Shown: positions 39,006-47,371, counted from the stretch's first letter. The stretch: DNA of 64,000 nucleotides from Pseudomonadota bacterium (GCA_018817515.1 JAHIUD010000030.1:1-64000), one strand, 5' to 3'. Notes: a model not told the origin generated them from the letters alone. Numbers and translations are program-made.

Positions 39006-39953
39006 CTACGTCCGGCGCAGGTTGTCGAGGCAGGGCTCCAGGTCGGCCAGAAGCTCCGGCACCGTCTCGTAGAAGACCTCGGACTCGGCGGAGTAGTGCA
39101 TGAGCACGCGGTTCAAGTCCTCGGGGATGTAGGGGAAGAGCTTGCGCAGGTTCACCACGCGGTGACGGAAGAACAGGGCGCAGTCGGCCTCGGCGAGGCC
39201 GAGCGCGTCCGTGTCCACGTCCTGGATGGCGTGCACGCCCTTGCCGGTGATGAAGGACAAGATGTTGCCCAGGCCGAAGAGGTCCAGGCCGAAGGGGTTC
39301 TCCACCGAGTCGTAGCCGTAGTCGAAGTCGATCCAGCAGTAGTCCCCGGTTTTGTGGTCCACGTAGAGATGGTCGCGGCGGATGTCGCCGTGGGTCTCGC
39401 CATGCTGGTGCAGGTGGTGGATGGCCCGGCAGGCGGCCATGAATCGCCTGAGTATGTCGGGGTAGACATCAAAAAAATATTCTTGGTGGCTGCTGTGGAT
39501 GTCCTCGATGTTGAGATCCAGCCTGCGTCCGGCCACGCGCTCCAGCACGCGCACAATATTGCCTGCCGAGTCCTTGATGCCCTGGCCTTGCATGAAGCGC
39601 GGGTCGCCGGCCACCAGGCGCAGGATGCGCGCCTCCTTGGTGGCGCTGCGGTGGCAGGTGATGGTCAAGGGCCCGATGTGCTGGTCGAAGCTTTCCATGA
39701 ACTGGAGCTTCAGGATGCGGTACAGGCCGCACTCCAGTTCGATGCAGCGCTTGACCCAGAACTTCGGGTCCTCCATGCCGAAGCGGCGCTCGCTCTCGTC
39801 GCCCATGACAAGATAGTGCTTTCCGCCCAGGGCGATGACGTCCCCGTAGCCGATGTTCATGAACTCCGTGGTGTCGGTGAACACCGTGCCATAGTTGCGC
39901 ACGCTCACAGGGGGCTTAAAACGTTCGACAAGTGCTCGCACGGTTTCGGGCAT
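39006..39953 (-). CDS. Protein-kinase-like fold protein
   Basis: 315 residues. Catalytic-loop-like HGDIRRDHLYVD (about residue 195) keeps the HxD motif but has His where classical kinases have Asn, as in WaaP-type sugar kinases, and IDFDYG resembles DFG. FWVKRCI near residue 65 could supply the VAIK-like Lys. No membrane segment. AGGAGG 5 bases upstream supports the start. Co-oriented with a universal stress protein gene. Substrate unknown; a phosphotransferase acting on protein or small molecule is inferred. Confidence 0.7.
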   Translation of the reverse strand: MPETVRALVERFKPPVSVRNYGTVFTDTTEFMNIGYGDVIALGGKHYLVMGDESERRFGMEDPKFWVKRCIELECGLYRILKLQFMESFDQHIGPLTITCHRSATKEARILRLVAGDPRFMQGQGIKDSAGNIVRVLERVAGRRLDLNIEDIHSSHQEYFFDVYPDILRRFMAACRAIHHLHQHGETHGDIRRDHLYVDHKTGDYCWIDFDYGYDSVENPFGLDLFGLGNILSFITGKGVHAIQDVDTDALGLAEADCALFFRHRVVNLRKLFPYIPEDLNRVLMHYSAESEVFYETVPELLADLEPCLDNLRRT

Positions 39954-40194
39954 GTCGACCTCCTGGATGATCGTAGCTTTAAATAGATATATTCGTCCGT
40001 CCCGTCAAGGGGTTACAATCAAAAGAGCGCCCGCCGCAGCTGCGTTGCGATGTCCAATATCGGACTCAAGCGTCTCGCGCTGCATTGAAAGCCCTGCCTG
40101 GAAGCCTGCGAAGACAACTCCCTTCGCCGTCCCCCCTTGCCAATTTCAGCATTCGATGACATGCAGCGCATGGACAGCGCGCGTTGCGCGACCG

Positions 40195-40218
40195 TACCCC
40201 CTGCGGGCACGGGGGAGA
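40195..40218. promoter_or_regulatory. G-tract operator candidate upstream of the CsoR-family gene
   Basis: TACCCCC (40195-40201) and GGGGGAGA (40211-40218) flank TGCGGGCAC in the form expected of CsoR/RcnR/CstR-family operators, which are G/C tracts in a quasi-palindrome. It lies about 66 bases upstream of the repressor ATG, so autoregulation is likely. Confidence 0.55.
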
Positions 40219-40283
40219 CGGATGCCATATTCGGCGCGCTGCCCGACAAGCAGTCGCGCAGGCATAGCCCAGGAGGGACCGAC

Positions 40284-40571
40284 ATGGTCAAGCAGGTCAA
40301 GGACCAGGAAGCGCTGAAAAAAGATGTGCTGGCGCGCATGAAGCGCATTGAGGGCCAGGTGCGCGGCATCCAGCGTATGATCGACGAGGGCAAGGAGTGC
40401 GAAGACATCCTGGTGCAGGTGCGGGCCGTGCGCTCGGCCCTGCGCGCAGCCACTGGGCTTATCATGCGCCGCTATCTCATGCGTTGCCAGGAACAGTCCG
40501 TGGCCACGGGCGATCCAGTGGCCCAGTACGAAAAGCTCGTCAAGCTCATCGCAGATTTCATCGACGGCTAA
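40284..40571 (+). CDS. CsoR-family repressor, CstR-like
   Basis: 95 residues, four-helix DUF156 repressor that binds DNA as a tetramer. Helix 1 has RMKRIEGQVRGIQRMIDEGKEC. Of the CsoR copper ligands Cys, His, Cys, it keeps Cys39 and Cys68 but has Tyr64 in place of His. That Cys-x-Cys pattern matches CstR, the persulfide sensor, more than CsoR, RcnR or FrmR. AGGAGGGACC lies 3 bases upstream. No target gene is linked besides itself. Followed by a strong terminator. The sensor assignment is inference. Confidence 0.9.
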   Translation: MVKQVKDQEALKKDVLARMKRIEGQVRGIQRMIDEGKECEDILVQVRAVRSALRAATGLIMRRYLMRCQEQSVATGDPVAQYEKLVKLIADFIDG

Positions 40572-40595
40572 CGATCTCCTGCACTCCCATACGCG

Positions 40596-40636
40596 AAAGG
40601 TCCCTGTCGACACAAACACGTCGGCAGGGACCTTTT
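40596..40636 (+). terminator. Rho-independent terminator after the CsoR-family gene
   Basis: AAAGGTCCCTGTCGAC (40596-40611) pairs with GTCGGCAGGGACCTTT (40620-40635) with one internal mismatch, ending in TTTT. Loop ACAAACAC. Confidence 0.9.
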
Positions 40637-40693
40637 GCATTGGGCAAGTCCTGGGAAGTCACGGATGAGCGGGCATCGCTCCGCGACAGCTCC

Positions 40694-41392
40694 TCAAGAT
40701 TCTTGCGGAGAAGCTGACTGTTCGTGCCCGCTCGCCGCAGTGCCAGCGATCTGTGCGCAATGAGAGAAGTTTTTCAGAGCGCACAGGGAAAAGTGCGTGA
40801 TGTGATCGGCCAAGCCGCTGATTCCTGCTTCGTCGAAGCGCAGGTCCGGGGCCAGGACATCGATGATGGCCCTGGAGCGGAAGATATACTGGCATTGGCC
40901 TACGATGCTCATGGAGCACTGGCGGACCAGCTTGTCCTCCGGCGAGATGCCGTTGCCGAGTATCTCGGCGATGATGGAGCGCAGATACGCGGACAGCGGC
41001 AGGATGTGGCGCTCCACGACCTGGCTTAGGGCCTGGGTGGGCTCGAACATCTCCCTGGCCATGAGCTTGCCGCACCAGGCGCCCTTGCCATCGCCCAGCA
41101 TGCGCAGCAGGAAGGAGTGGATGAAGGCGTGCAGGCGCTCCTCGGCCGGGGCGTCTGCGGGCAGGCCCATGTCCGGCGGGTTGCGGCGCAGCCCGGTGAC
41201 AAAGGCCTCGGAGAGCAGGGCCGAATATAGCCCGTCCTTGCCGCCGAAATGATAGTGCACGGCGGCCACGTTGGCTCTGGCCATGCGGCAGATGGTGCGC
41301 ACCGTGGCGGCCTTGAAGCCCTGTTTGGAGAACACCTCCCCAGCCGCGGCAAGCAGCCGCTGCTTGGTGTCTTCACCGGAATCCTGCGTCAT
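40694..41392 (-). CDS. TetR family regulator with CerR-type C-terminal domain
   Basis: 232 residues. N-terminal helix-turn-helix (KQRLLAAAGEVFSKQGFKAATVRTI, VHYHFGGKDGLYSALL) and a C-terminal domain resembling CerR/YbiH (FIHSFLLRMLGDGKGAWCGKLMAREMFEPT). Members usually control an adjacent efflux system, here the divergent MFS gene. AAGGAGAG upstream of the ATG. A TTGACA promoter and an inverted repeat lie in the 111-base intergenic gap. Ligand unknown. Confidence 0.9.
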   Translation of the reverse strand: MTQDSGEDTKQRLLAAAGEVFSKQGFKAATVRTICRMARANVAAVHYHFGGKDGLYSALLSEAFVTGLRRNPPDMGLPADAPAEERLHAFIHSFLLRMLGDGKGAWCGKLMAREMFEPTQALSQVVERHILPLSAYLRSIIAEILGNGISPEDKLVRQCSMSIVGQCQYIFRSRAIIDVLAPDLRFDEAGISGLADHITHFSLCALKNFSHCAQIAGTAASGHEQSASPQES

Positions 41393-41421
41393 ACACTCTC
41401 CTTGGGGATCGTTGAAACACT

Positions 41422-41450
41422 AGATTAAAACGCTTGATTGAGACTGTCAA
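41422..41450 (-). promoter_or_regulatory. Promoter of the CerR-type TetR gene
   Basis: Minus-strand TTGACA (41450-41445), 17 bases, TAATCT (41427-41422). The -35 is perfect and overlaps the inverted repeat CTGTCA-10-TGACAG (41444-41465). Confidence 0.55.
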
Positions 41451-41465
41451 ATGGAATACTGACAG
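41444..41465. promoter_or_regulatory. Inverted repeat in the TetR-MFS intergenic gap
   Basis: CTGTCA (41444-41449) and TGACAG (41460-41465) are exact inverted half-sites separated by 10 bases and overlap the -35 of the TetR promoter. A plausible operator for the CerR-type repressor, controlling itself and the MFS pump. Confidence 0.5.
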
Positions 41466-41503
41466 CGCACCGCATTGTGCACAGCATTGTTGCGGGGAGG
41501 GAT

Positions 41504-42946
41504 ATGCAGCACAAAGGACAAAGCGAACCGGCCGGGGATTGGCGGGCCTTCAGCGTGGCCGCGTCCGGGACCTTCATGGCGACCCTGGACTCGGGCATCG
41601 TGAACACGGCTCTGCCCACGGTGGCGCAGGATTTCGGGGCCAGCCTGCAGGAAGTGCAGTGGTGCGTCTCCGGCTATTTTCTGGTTATCTCCTGCCTGCT
41701 GCCGCTTTTCGGGCGCATGGGCGACATGTATGGCCGCAGGCGCTTGTACTCCTATGGCTTTCTCATCTTCACTGCGTCCTCCATGCTCTGCGGCGCCTCA
41801 CCGAATTTGCTCACCATCATCGGCGCGCGCGTGCTCCAGGGGGTTGGCGCGGCCATGCTCATGGCCAACGGTCCGGCCATCATCATGGCGGCTTTTCCCG
41901 GCGCGACCCGCGGCCGGGCGCTGGGCATCGTCGGCATGACCGTGGCGCTGGGCGCGCTCACCGGTCCTGGCCTGGGCGGCCTGCTCATCCAGTCCTTCGG
42001 CTGGCGCAGCGTGTTCTATGTGAACCTGCCCATCGGCCTGGGCGGGCTGTGGCTCACCCGCCGTTTCCTGCCGCCGCTGGAGCGCCTGCGCGACGAGACC
42101 CTGGACCTGCTCGGCGCGGGCCTCTTCGCCGTGGCCATGACCGGCCTGCTGCTGGCCATGACCCATGGCCGCGACTGGGGCTGGTCCTCACCCCTGGTGC
42201 TTGCCTGCCTGGGGCTGGCGGCTGTGGCCTTCCCCTGCTTCGTGCTCTGGGAGCGCCGCACCAGCCATCCCATGATCGACCTTTCGCTCTTCCGCATCTG
42301 GCCGTTCTTGTCGGGCAACATTGTGGCCTTCCTGGCCTTCATGGCCATGTTCTCCAACGCCATCCTGCTGCCCTTCTACCTGCAAGGGCAGCTGCACCTC
42401 ACCCCGTTGATGATCGGGCTTGTGCTCTCCACTCTGCCGCTCGTCATGGCCGTGGTCTCCCCCATAAGCGGGTATTTGTCCGAACGCATGAACTTCGCCA
42501 CCCTGACCACCATCGGCCTGGCCGTCATCTGCACCGGGCTCCTGGGGCAGTCGCTGTTCAAGCCGGGCACCCCGCTGTGGCACGTGTTCCTGGGGCAAGT
42601 GGTCATCGGCCTGGGCGTGGGCATCTACATGTCGCCCAACAATAATTCCGTCTTGACCAGCGCGCCCCAGGACAAGATCGGCCTGGTGGGCGGTTTTTTG
42701 GCCCTGGTGCGCAACGTGGGCATGGTCTCGGGCATCGCCGCGGCCATCACCGTGTTCGGCGTGGCCCAGGGCCGGGCCGCGGCCTCTGGCCTGGACAGCC
42801 AGGAGGCCTTCATCAGCGGCTTCCGCGCTGCGCTTACCTCGGGGGCGCTGCTCTCCTTCCTGGCGGGCTGCGTGTCTTTCCACCGGCGCAGCATGTTCCG
42901 CGTGCGCAGGGACCAGGTGCACCTCGAGGTGCACAAGGACTCTTGA
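41504..42946 (+). CDS. MFS drug efflux transporter (DHA2 type)
   Basis: 480 residues with about 14 hydrophobic segments, typical of the EmrB/QacA (DHA2) family. The signature FMATLDSGIVNTALPTVAQDF of the first helix and the GRMGDMYGRRRLYSYG motif A in loop 2-3 are clear. ATG 41504 is chosen for the GGGGAGGGAT immediately upstream and the MQHKGQ start. Divergent from the CerR-type TetR gene, which probably regulates it. Export of toxic compounds inferred. Confidence 0.92.
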   Translation: MQHKGQSEPAGDWRAFSVAASGTFMATLDSGIVNTALPTVAQDFGASLQEVQWCVSGYFLVISCLLPLFGRMGDMYGRRRLYSYGFLIFTASSMLCGASPNLLTIIGARVLQGVGAAMLMANGPAIIMAAFPGATRGRALGIVGMTVALGALTGPGLGGLLIQSFGWRSVFYVNLPIGLGGLWLTRRFLPPLERLRDETLDLLGAGLFAVAMTGLLLAMTHGRDWGWSSPLVLACLGLAAVAFPCFVLWERRTSHPMIDLSLFRIWPFLSGNIVAFLAFMAMFSNAILLPFYLQGQLHLTPLMIGLVLSTLPLVMAVVSPISGYLSERMNFATLTTIGLAVICTGLLGQSLFKPGTPLWHVFLGQVVIGLGVGIYMSPNNNSVLTSAPQDKIGLVGGFLALVRNVGMVSGIAAAITVFGVAQGRAAASGLDSQEAFISGFRAALTSGALLSFLAGCVSFHRRSMFRVRRDQVHLEVHKDS

Positions 42947-42986
42947 ACTCGCCGCCAGCGATCGTCAGCCTATAGCCATTTCCGTC

Positions 42987-43014
42987 TTGCTTCCTGCGGA
43001 GCGTTTGATACACT
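42987..43014 (+). promoter_or_regulatory. Candidate promoter with dyad upstream of the channel gene
   Basis: TTGCTT (42987-42992), 16 bases, TACACT (43009-43014). The -10 is overlapped by the dyad TGATAC-11-GTATCA (43006-43011 and 43023-43028), an operator candidate about 30 bases upstream of the channel start. Confidence 0.4.
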
Positions 43015-43056
43015 GCGTATGAGTATCAGCCGTTTGCAAAGGAAGAACCCGGCATT

Positions 43057-44226
43057 GTGAACAAACTCCCGCTGCCTGACTGGATGCGGGGCGGCACCTT
43101 CAAGCTCGCCCTGGCCATAGTGGTGCTCCTTACCCTGAGCTCCATAGGCATCTATTTGCTCGAAAGCCGGACCACCGTGCCGGGACTGTTCGCGGCCCTG
43201 TGGTGGAGCGTGGTCACCATGACCACCGTGGGCTACGGCGACATCGTCCCCGCCACCAACTCCGGCAAGGTCATCGGCATCCTGGTCATGGCCAGCGGCA
43301 TTGGCCTGGTCTCCACCCTCACCGGCAACCTGGCCTCCCTCCTGGTGGAGCGCAAGGCCGCGAAACGCAAGGGGCTCCTGGAAGTGAAAATCAACGGGCA
43401 CGTCATCATCCTTGGCTGGAACTCCTCGGTCCCTGGCCTGGTGCGCGGCCTGCGCGAAAACGGCCTGCTTGAGCGCGACGGGCTGGTGCTGGTGACCGAC
43501 CTGCCCCAGGAGCGCCGCGACGAGATCGCCTTCCAACTCGACCTGGGCGAGCGGCTCTTCTTCGTGGCGGGCAAGATCGCCCAGGAGAACGTGGTGCACA
43601 AGGCCAGGCCGGACAACGCCTCGCTCGTCTACATCCTGCGTCAGGACAACATGTCTCCGCACGAATCCGACCAGCAGAGCATCTACGCGGCGCTCACCGT
43701 GCGCGGCATGGCGCCCAAGGTGCCCATCTACGCCGAGGCGGCCATGGCCGAGAACCGCGTGCACCTCCTGCGAGCCGGCGTCACCGACCTCATCGACCGG
43801 GGCGAGATCTCAAGCGGCGTGCTGGCCCTGCTGGGCACCGCGCCGCAGGCCTGGAGACTGCTCCAGTCCATGCTCGGGCTGCATGGCCGTCCGGGCCTGG
43901 CCCTGCGCCTGCTCACGGAGGCGGACAAGGCTTTGAGCTGGGGCGAGTTCTCCCAGAAGCTGCGCAAACAGGACGGCAGCCTTGCCCTGGCCCTGTGCCA
44001 GACCGCGCGCAGCCTGGCCCTGGAGGACATCCTGGACGCGGGCTCGGCGCTGGATCAGTTCATCCTGGAGCTGTTCCAGTCCCACGGGCGGGAGACCAAG
44101 CTCGGCAACCAGGGCGCAAGCGTGCTGGTGAATCCCCCGGACGGCCAGGCCCTGTCCAGTTACGATGGGGTGCTCATGCTGCGGGCTGATGCCAGCACAG
44201 GGGCCGGTGGAGGGGAGAAGCCATGA
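43057..44226 (+). CDS. Two-helix potassium channel with RCK (TrkA-N) domain
   Basis: 389 residues. Two membrane helices (about 17-37 and 68-92) frame the pore loop with the filter TTVGYGD. An RCK/TrkA-N type Rossmann domain follows, with HVIILGWNSSVPGLVRGL near residue 112, and a C-terminal regulatory part. No standard GxGxxG is obvious, so the nucleotide-binding role is uncertain. GTG start with GGAAG upstream. Its stop overlaps the next gene start by four bases, which links the two tightly. Confidence 0.88.
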   Translation: MNKLPLPDWMRGGTFKLALAIVVLLTLSSIGIYLLESRTTVPGLFAALWWSVVTMTTVGYGDIVPATNSGKVIGILVMASGIGLVSTLTGNLASLLVERKAAKRKGLLEVKINGHVIILGWNSSVPGLVRGLRENGLLERDGLVLVTDLPQERRDEIAFQLDLGERLFFVAGKIAQENVVHKARPDNASLVYILRQDNMSPHESDQQSIYAALTVRGMAPKVPIYAEAAMAENRVHLLRAGVTDLIDRGEISSGVLALLGTAPQAWRLLQSMLGLHGRPGLALRLLTEADKALSWGEFSQKLRKQDGSLALALCQTARSLALEDILDAGSALDQFILELFQSHGRETKLGNQGASVLVNPPDGQALSSYDGVLMLRADASTGAGGGEKP

Positions 44227-44741
44227 GCGGCATGGATTTTTCAGCCATCCCGGTGTTCCAAGGCCTGAACCCGGCCGAACTCGGCAAGGTCGAGTCCATT
44301 TTCCATGAGGAGACCCGCACCGCCGGGAGCGTTGTGGTCACCGAGGGACAGACCGGCGAGGAGATGTTCATCCTGGTGCACGGGCGGGTACAGATTTCAA
44401 AGGCCATGCTCCTGGCGGGCATGAGCGTGCCGCTCTTGAACATGGCCTCCCCGCGCAAGGTGCTGGCCACCCTGGACGATACCAGCCACCCGGTCTTCGG
44501 CGAGGTGGCCCTCATCGATTCGGACCTGCGCTCGGCTACGGTGACGGCCATCACCGACGCCACCTTCCTGGTCACCAGCCGGGAGCAGTTCTTCGACCTG
44601 GCGCGGCGCGAGCCGGAGCTGGGGGTGAAGCTGCTTTTGACCCTTGGCAAGCGCATGGCCGCCACCATCCGCCGCTCCAACGCCGAGGTGGTCAAGCTGA
44701 CCACTGCGCTGGCGCTGTCGCTACGCAAGAGTGTGAACTAG
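44223..44741 (+). CDS. Cyclic-nucleotide-binding domain protein
   Basis: 172 residues, essentially one CAP-type cNMP-binding domain. The phosphate cassette is VFGEVALIDSDLRSATVTA (about residues 95-115) with the conserved Glu, Arg and the following Ser/Ala. There is no helix-turn-helix, so it is not a CRP-like activator. ATG overlaps the channel stop (ATGA). It could be the separate ligand-sensing subunit of the preceding channel. Followed by a strong terminator. Confidence 0.9.
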   Translation: MSGMDFSAIPVFQGLNPAELGKVESIFHEETRTAGSVVVTEGQTGEEMFILVHGRVQISKAMLLAGMSVPLLNMASPRKVLATLDDTSHPVFGEVALIDSDLRSATVTAITDATFLVTSREQFFDLARREPELGVKLLLTLGKRMAATIRRSNAEVVKLTTALALSLRKSVN

Positions 44742-44784
44742 GTCCCGGCCAGCCGGGTCAGCCCATTGCTCCCGCGCCAAAAGC

Positions 44785-44823
44785 AAAAGGGCCGCCTCCG
44801 TTTGACGGAAGCGGCCCTTTTTG
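44785..44823. terminator. Bidirectional terminator between the cNBD gene and cydB
   Basis: AAAAGGGCCGC (44785-44795) pairs with GCGGCCCTTTT (44811-44821), with an inner CCGT/ACGG stem and A-run/T-run on either side. It serves the + strand cNBD gene and the - strand cydB, which ends 19 bases away. Confidence 0.9.
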
Positions 44824-44841
44824 TGCGGGTACGCGCGCGGC

Positions 44842-45858
44842 CTAGTATTCCAGGTCGTGCTCGGAGTTGATGGGCTTGCCGAAGGTCATGATGGACCAGG
44901 CCTGGTAGCCGATGACCAGGGGCACGAAGACCAGGGCCACGCCAAGCATGATCTTGAGCGTCAGGGTGGAGGACGAGGCGTTGTGGATGGTCAGGCTCCA
45001 GGCCGGGTTCAGGGTGGAGATGAGGATGGCCGGGTACAGGCCCACCACGCCGAACAGGGCCACGCAGGCGATGAACACCGCCGAGCCGCCCCACGCCTTC
45101 CAGGCCTGGCCCTGGGCCAGGTACACGCGGGCCATGACCAGCCCGGCAACCGCGGCCACCAGGATCAGGAACAGGTGCGGGTTGGCCAGGTAGTTGGTGA
45201 AGAGCTTGGTGTTGACGAAAGTGTAGGCCAAGAACGCCAGCACCAGCACCAAAACCGCAGGCCAGAGCTTGCAGGCCGTGGCCATGGCGCGGTCCTTCAA
45301 TTCGCCCGTGGCGCGGATGGACAGCCACAGCGCGCCGTGCAGGCAGAACATGGCCACGAAGAACACGCCGCCGAGCAGACCGTAGGGATTCAGCAGGTCA
45401 AAGAGACCGCCGGTGTTCACATGGGCCTCGTTGATGGGCAGGCCGTGGAACAGGTTGGCAAAGGCCACGCCCAGCAGCAGCGCGGGCAGGAAGCTTCCGG
45501 CGACCTGGCAGGCGTCCCAGACGCTCTTCCAGGTTGCGTTCTCCACCTTGCCTCTGAACTCGAAGGAGACGCCGCGCAGGATCAGCGCAAAGAGCAGCAG
45601 CATGAGCGCCGAGTAAAGCCCGCTGAACATGGTGGCATAGGCCTGGGGGAAGGCCGCGAAGGTCACGCCGCCAGCGGACAGGAGCCAGACTTCGTTGCCG
45701 TCCCAGAAGGGGCCGCCGGCATTGTACATGACGCGTTTTTCATACTCATTTTTGGCCAGGAAGGGCATGAGCGTGCCGATGCCCAGGTCGAATCCGTCCA
45801 GCACGAAGTAGACGGCCCAGAGCACTCCCCAGAGTAGAAACCATATTGTCTCAAGCAT
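44842..45858 (-). CDS. cydB: Cytochrome bd quinol oxidase subunit II
   Basis: 338 residues, membrane partner of CydA in a cytochrome bd-type quinol:oxygen oxidoreductase. N-terminal FLLWGVLWAVYFVLDGFDLGIG and the GGPFWDGNEVWLLSAGG loop are diagnostic. About eight membrane helices. No cydX-like small subunit was noticed. Operon cydA-cydB, 39 bases apart. In sulfate reducers bd oxidase usually works in oxygen defence rather than growth. Confidence 0.97.
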   Translation of the reverse strand: MLETIWFLLWGVLWAVYFVLDGFDLGIGTLMPFLAKNEYEKRVMYNAGGPFWDGNEVWLLSAGGVTFAAFPQAYATMFSGLYSALMLLLFALILRGVSFEFRGKVENATWKSVWDACQVAGSFLPALLLGVAFANLFHGLPINEAHVNTGGLFDLLNPYGLLGGVFFVAMFCLHGALWLSIRATGELKDRAMATACKLWPAVLVLVLAFLAYTFVNTKLFTNYLANPHLFLILVAAVAGLVMARVYLAQGQAWKAWGGSAVFIACVALFGVVGLYPAILISTLNPAWSLTIHNASSSTLTLKIMLGVALVFVPLVIGYQAWSIMTFGKPINSEHDLEY

Positions 45859-45897
45859 AGCAGACTCCCTTGTGTTGGCTTGCGGTGCGGACGGACT

Positions 45898-47202
45898 CTA
45901 TGCGTCCACAGGGCCCTTGCGGGCGAAGGTGAACATCAGATAGGCCCCAGCCGCACCCAGCAGGGTGTACAGGAGCACCATGGCCACCAGCGAGGCTCCG
46001 GCCTGGCTTGCGGCGATGGGCGACACGGCGTCGGAGGTGCGCATGAGCCCGTAGACGATCCAGGGCTGGCGGCCGACCTCGGTGACGGCCCAGCCCGCCT
46101 GCATGCCCAGGTAGGGCAGCGGCATGGCCCAGATCATGGCCTTGAGGTACAGCGGATAGCTGGTGAGCTCATCGCGCTTGAGCAAGCCAAAGAGCATCAG
46201 GAGCGGCATGAGGGTGCCGATGCCGACCATGACGCGGAAGGCCAGGAAGGTGATGCTCACGGGCGGGCGGTCGGCGGCGGGGAAGTCGCGCAGGCCCTTC
46301 ACTTCGGCGTTGAAGTCATTGTAGGCCAGGAAGCTCAGCAGGCCGGGCACGGGCAGGGCCTCAACCAGGTTCTTCTCGCCCTTTTCGTCGGGGATCTGCA
46401 AAAGGTACATGGGCGCGTTGGTCTGGGTTTCCCAGTGGGCCTCCATGGCCGCCAGCTTCGCGGGCTGGAGCTTGGCCACCAGGTTGCCGTGGATGTGTCC
46501 CTGGAGGACGACGATGGCCGTGGAGGCCATGCCCACGTAGAGCGCCAGGCGGAAGGATTTCTGGAAAAACTCCACGTTCTGCTTGCGCAAGAGGTGCCAG
46601 GCGCTGATGCCCATGATGAAGAAGGTGGCCACGCAGAAGGAGGCGGACACCGTGTGCACGAACTGGTTCCAGGCCCAGGGGTTTGTGATGACGGCCACGA
46701 AATCGGTCAGCTCGGCGCGCCCGTTTCTGATCTCATAGCCCAGGGGGTTCTGCATGAACCCGTTGGCGATGAGGATCCACACGGCGGAAAGATTGCTCGC
46801 CCCGGCCACCAGCCAGGCGGAGATGGCGTGGGCGCGGGGAGAAAGCTTGTCCCAGCCGAAGTGCCAGACGCCTATGAAGGTGGATTCGAGGAAGAAGGCC
46901 GCTGTGGCCTCGATGGCCAGAAGCGACCCGAAGATGTCGCCGACGTAGGCCGAGTAGCGCGACCAGTTGGTGCCGAACTGGAACTCCAGGGTGATGCCGG
47001 TGACGACGCCCAGGGTGAAATTGATGAGAAAGAGCTTGCCCCAGAACTTGGCCATGCGTTTGTACACGTCTTTGCCCGTGCGCGCGTAGGCCGTCTCCAT
47101 GCAGGCGATGAGCACCGAGATACCTAGCGTCAGCGGCACGAACAGGAAGTGAAACATGGTTGCGGCAGCGAATTGCAGCCGTGAGAGCATGAGAACGTCC
47201 AT
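45898..47202 (-). CDS. cydA: Cytochrome bd quinol oxidase subunit I
   Basis: 434 residues, binds hemes b558, b595 and d and oxidises quinol at the periplasmic Q-loop. N-terminal LSRLQFAAATMFHFLFVPLTLG carries the conserved His19-type ligand, and QFVHTVSASF near residue 180 and the GWAVTEVGRQPWIVYG segment near 375 are canonical. The Q-loop is short, as in bacteria outside the E. coli group. ATG with GGGGGAGACTA upstream. First gene of cydAB. Confidence 0.97.
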   Translation of the reverse strand: MDVLMLSRLQFAAATMFHFLFVPLTLGISVLIACMETAYARTGKDVYKRMAKFWGKLFLINFTLGVVTGITLEFQFGTNWSRYSAYVGDIFGSLLAIEATAAFFLESTFIGVWHFGWDKLSPRAHAISAWLVAGASNLSAVWILIANGFMQNPLGYEIRNGRAELTDFVAVITNPWAWNQFVHTVSASFCVATFFIMGISAWHLLRKQNVEFFQKSFRLALYVGMASTAIVVLQGHIHGNLVAKLQPAKLAAMEAHWETQTNAPMYLLQIPDEKGEKNLVEALPVPGLLSFLAYNDFNAEVKGLRDFPAADRPPVSITFLAFRVMVGIGTLMPLLMLFGLLKRDELTSYPLYLKAMIWAMPLPYLGMQAGWAVTEVGRQPWIVYGLMRTSDAVSPIAASQAGASLVAMVLLYTLLGAAGAYLMFTFARKGPVDA

Positions 47203-47317
47203 TAGTCTCCCCCTTTAATAAGAATAAGAATGATTCCTGATAAAGGTATCGGCTGTAAATTGCAATACAAAACTAGTAGCAAGACCACGAAAAATTGCAA
47301 CGCTTTTACAGGCGGAC

Positions 47318-47346
47318 TTGCAAGACTTCTCCGACTATCTTAATAT
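47318..47346 (+). promoter_or_regulatory. Promoter of hsp20
   Basis: TTGCAA (47318-47323), exactly 17 bases, TAATAT (47341-47346), each 4/6 of the sigma-70 consensus, 25 bases upstream of the hsp20 ATG. The -35 is part of CTTGCAA, which also resembles heat-shock sigma-32 -35 boxes, but the -10 is not sigma-32-like. Confidence 0.45.
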
Positions 47347-47371
47347 ATGGTATTGATTGAGGAGGCAGAAC

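Noticed and set aside
47214-47237. Fur-box-like stretch upstream of cydA (AATCATT with flanking ATTCTT repeats on the minus strand)
   Set aside because: Only about 10 of 19 positions match the Fur consensus, with the centre alone matching well; not reported as a site.
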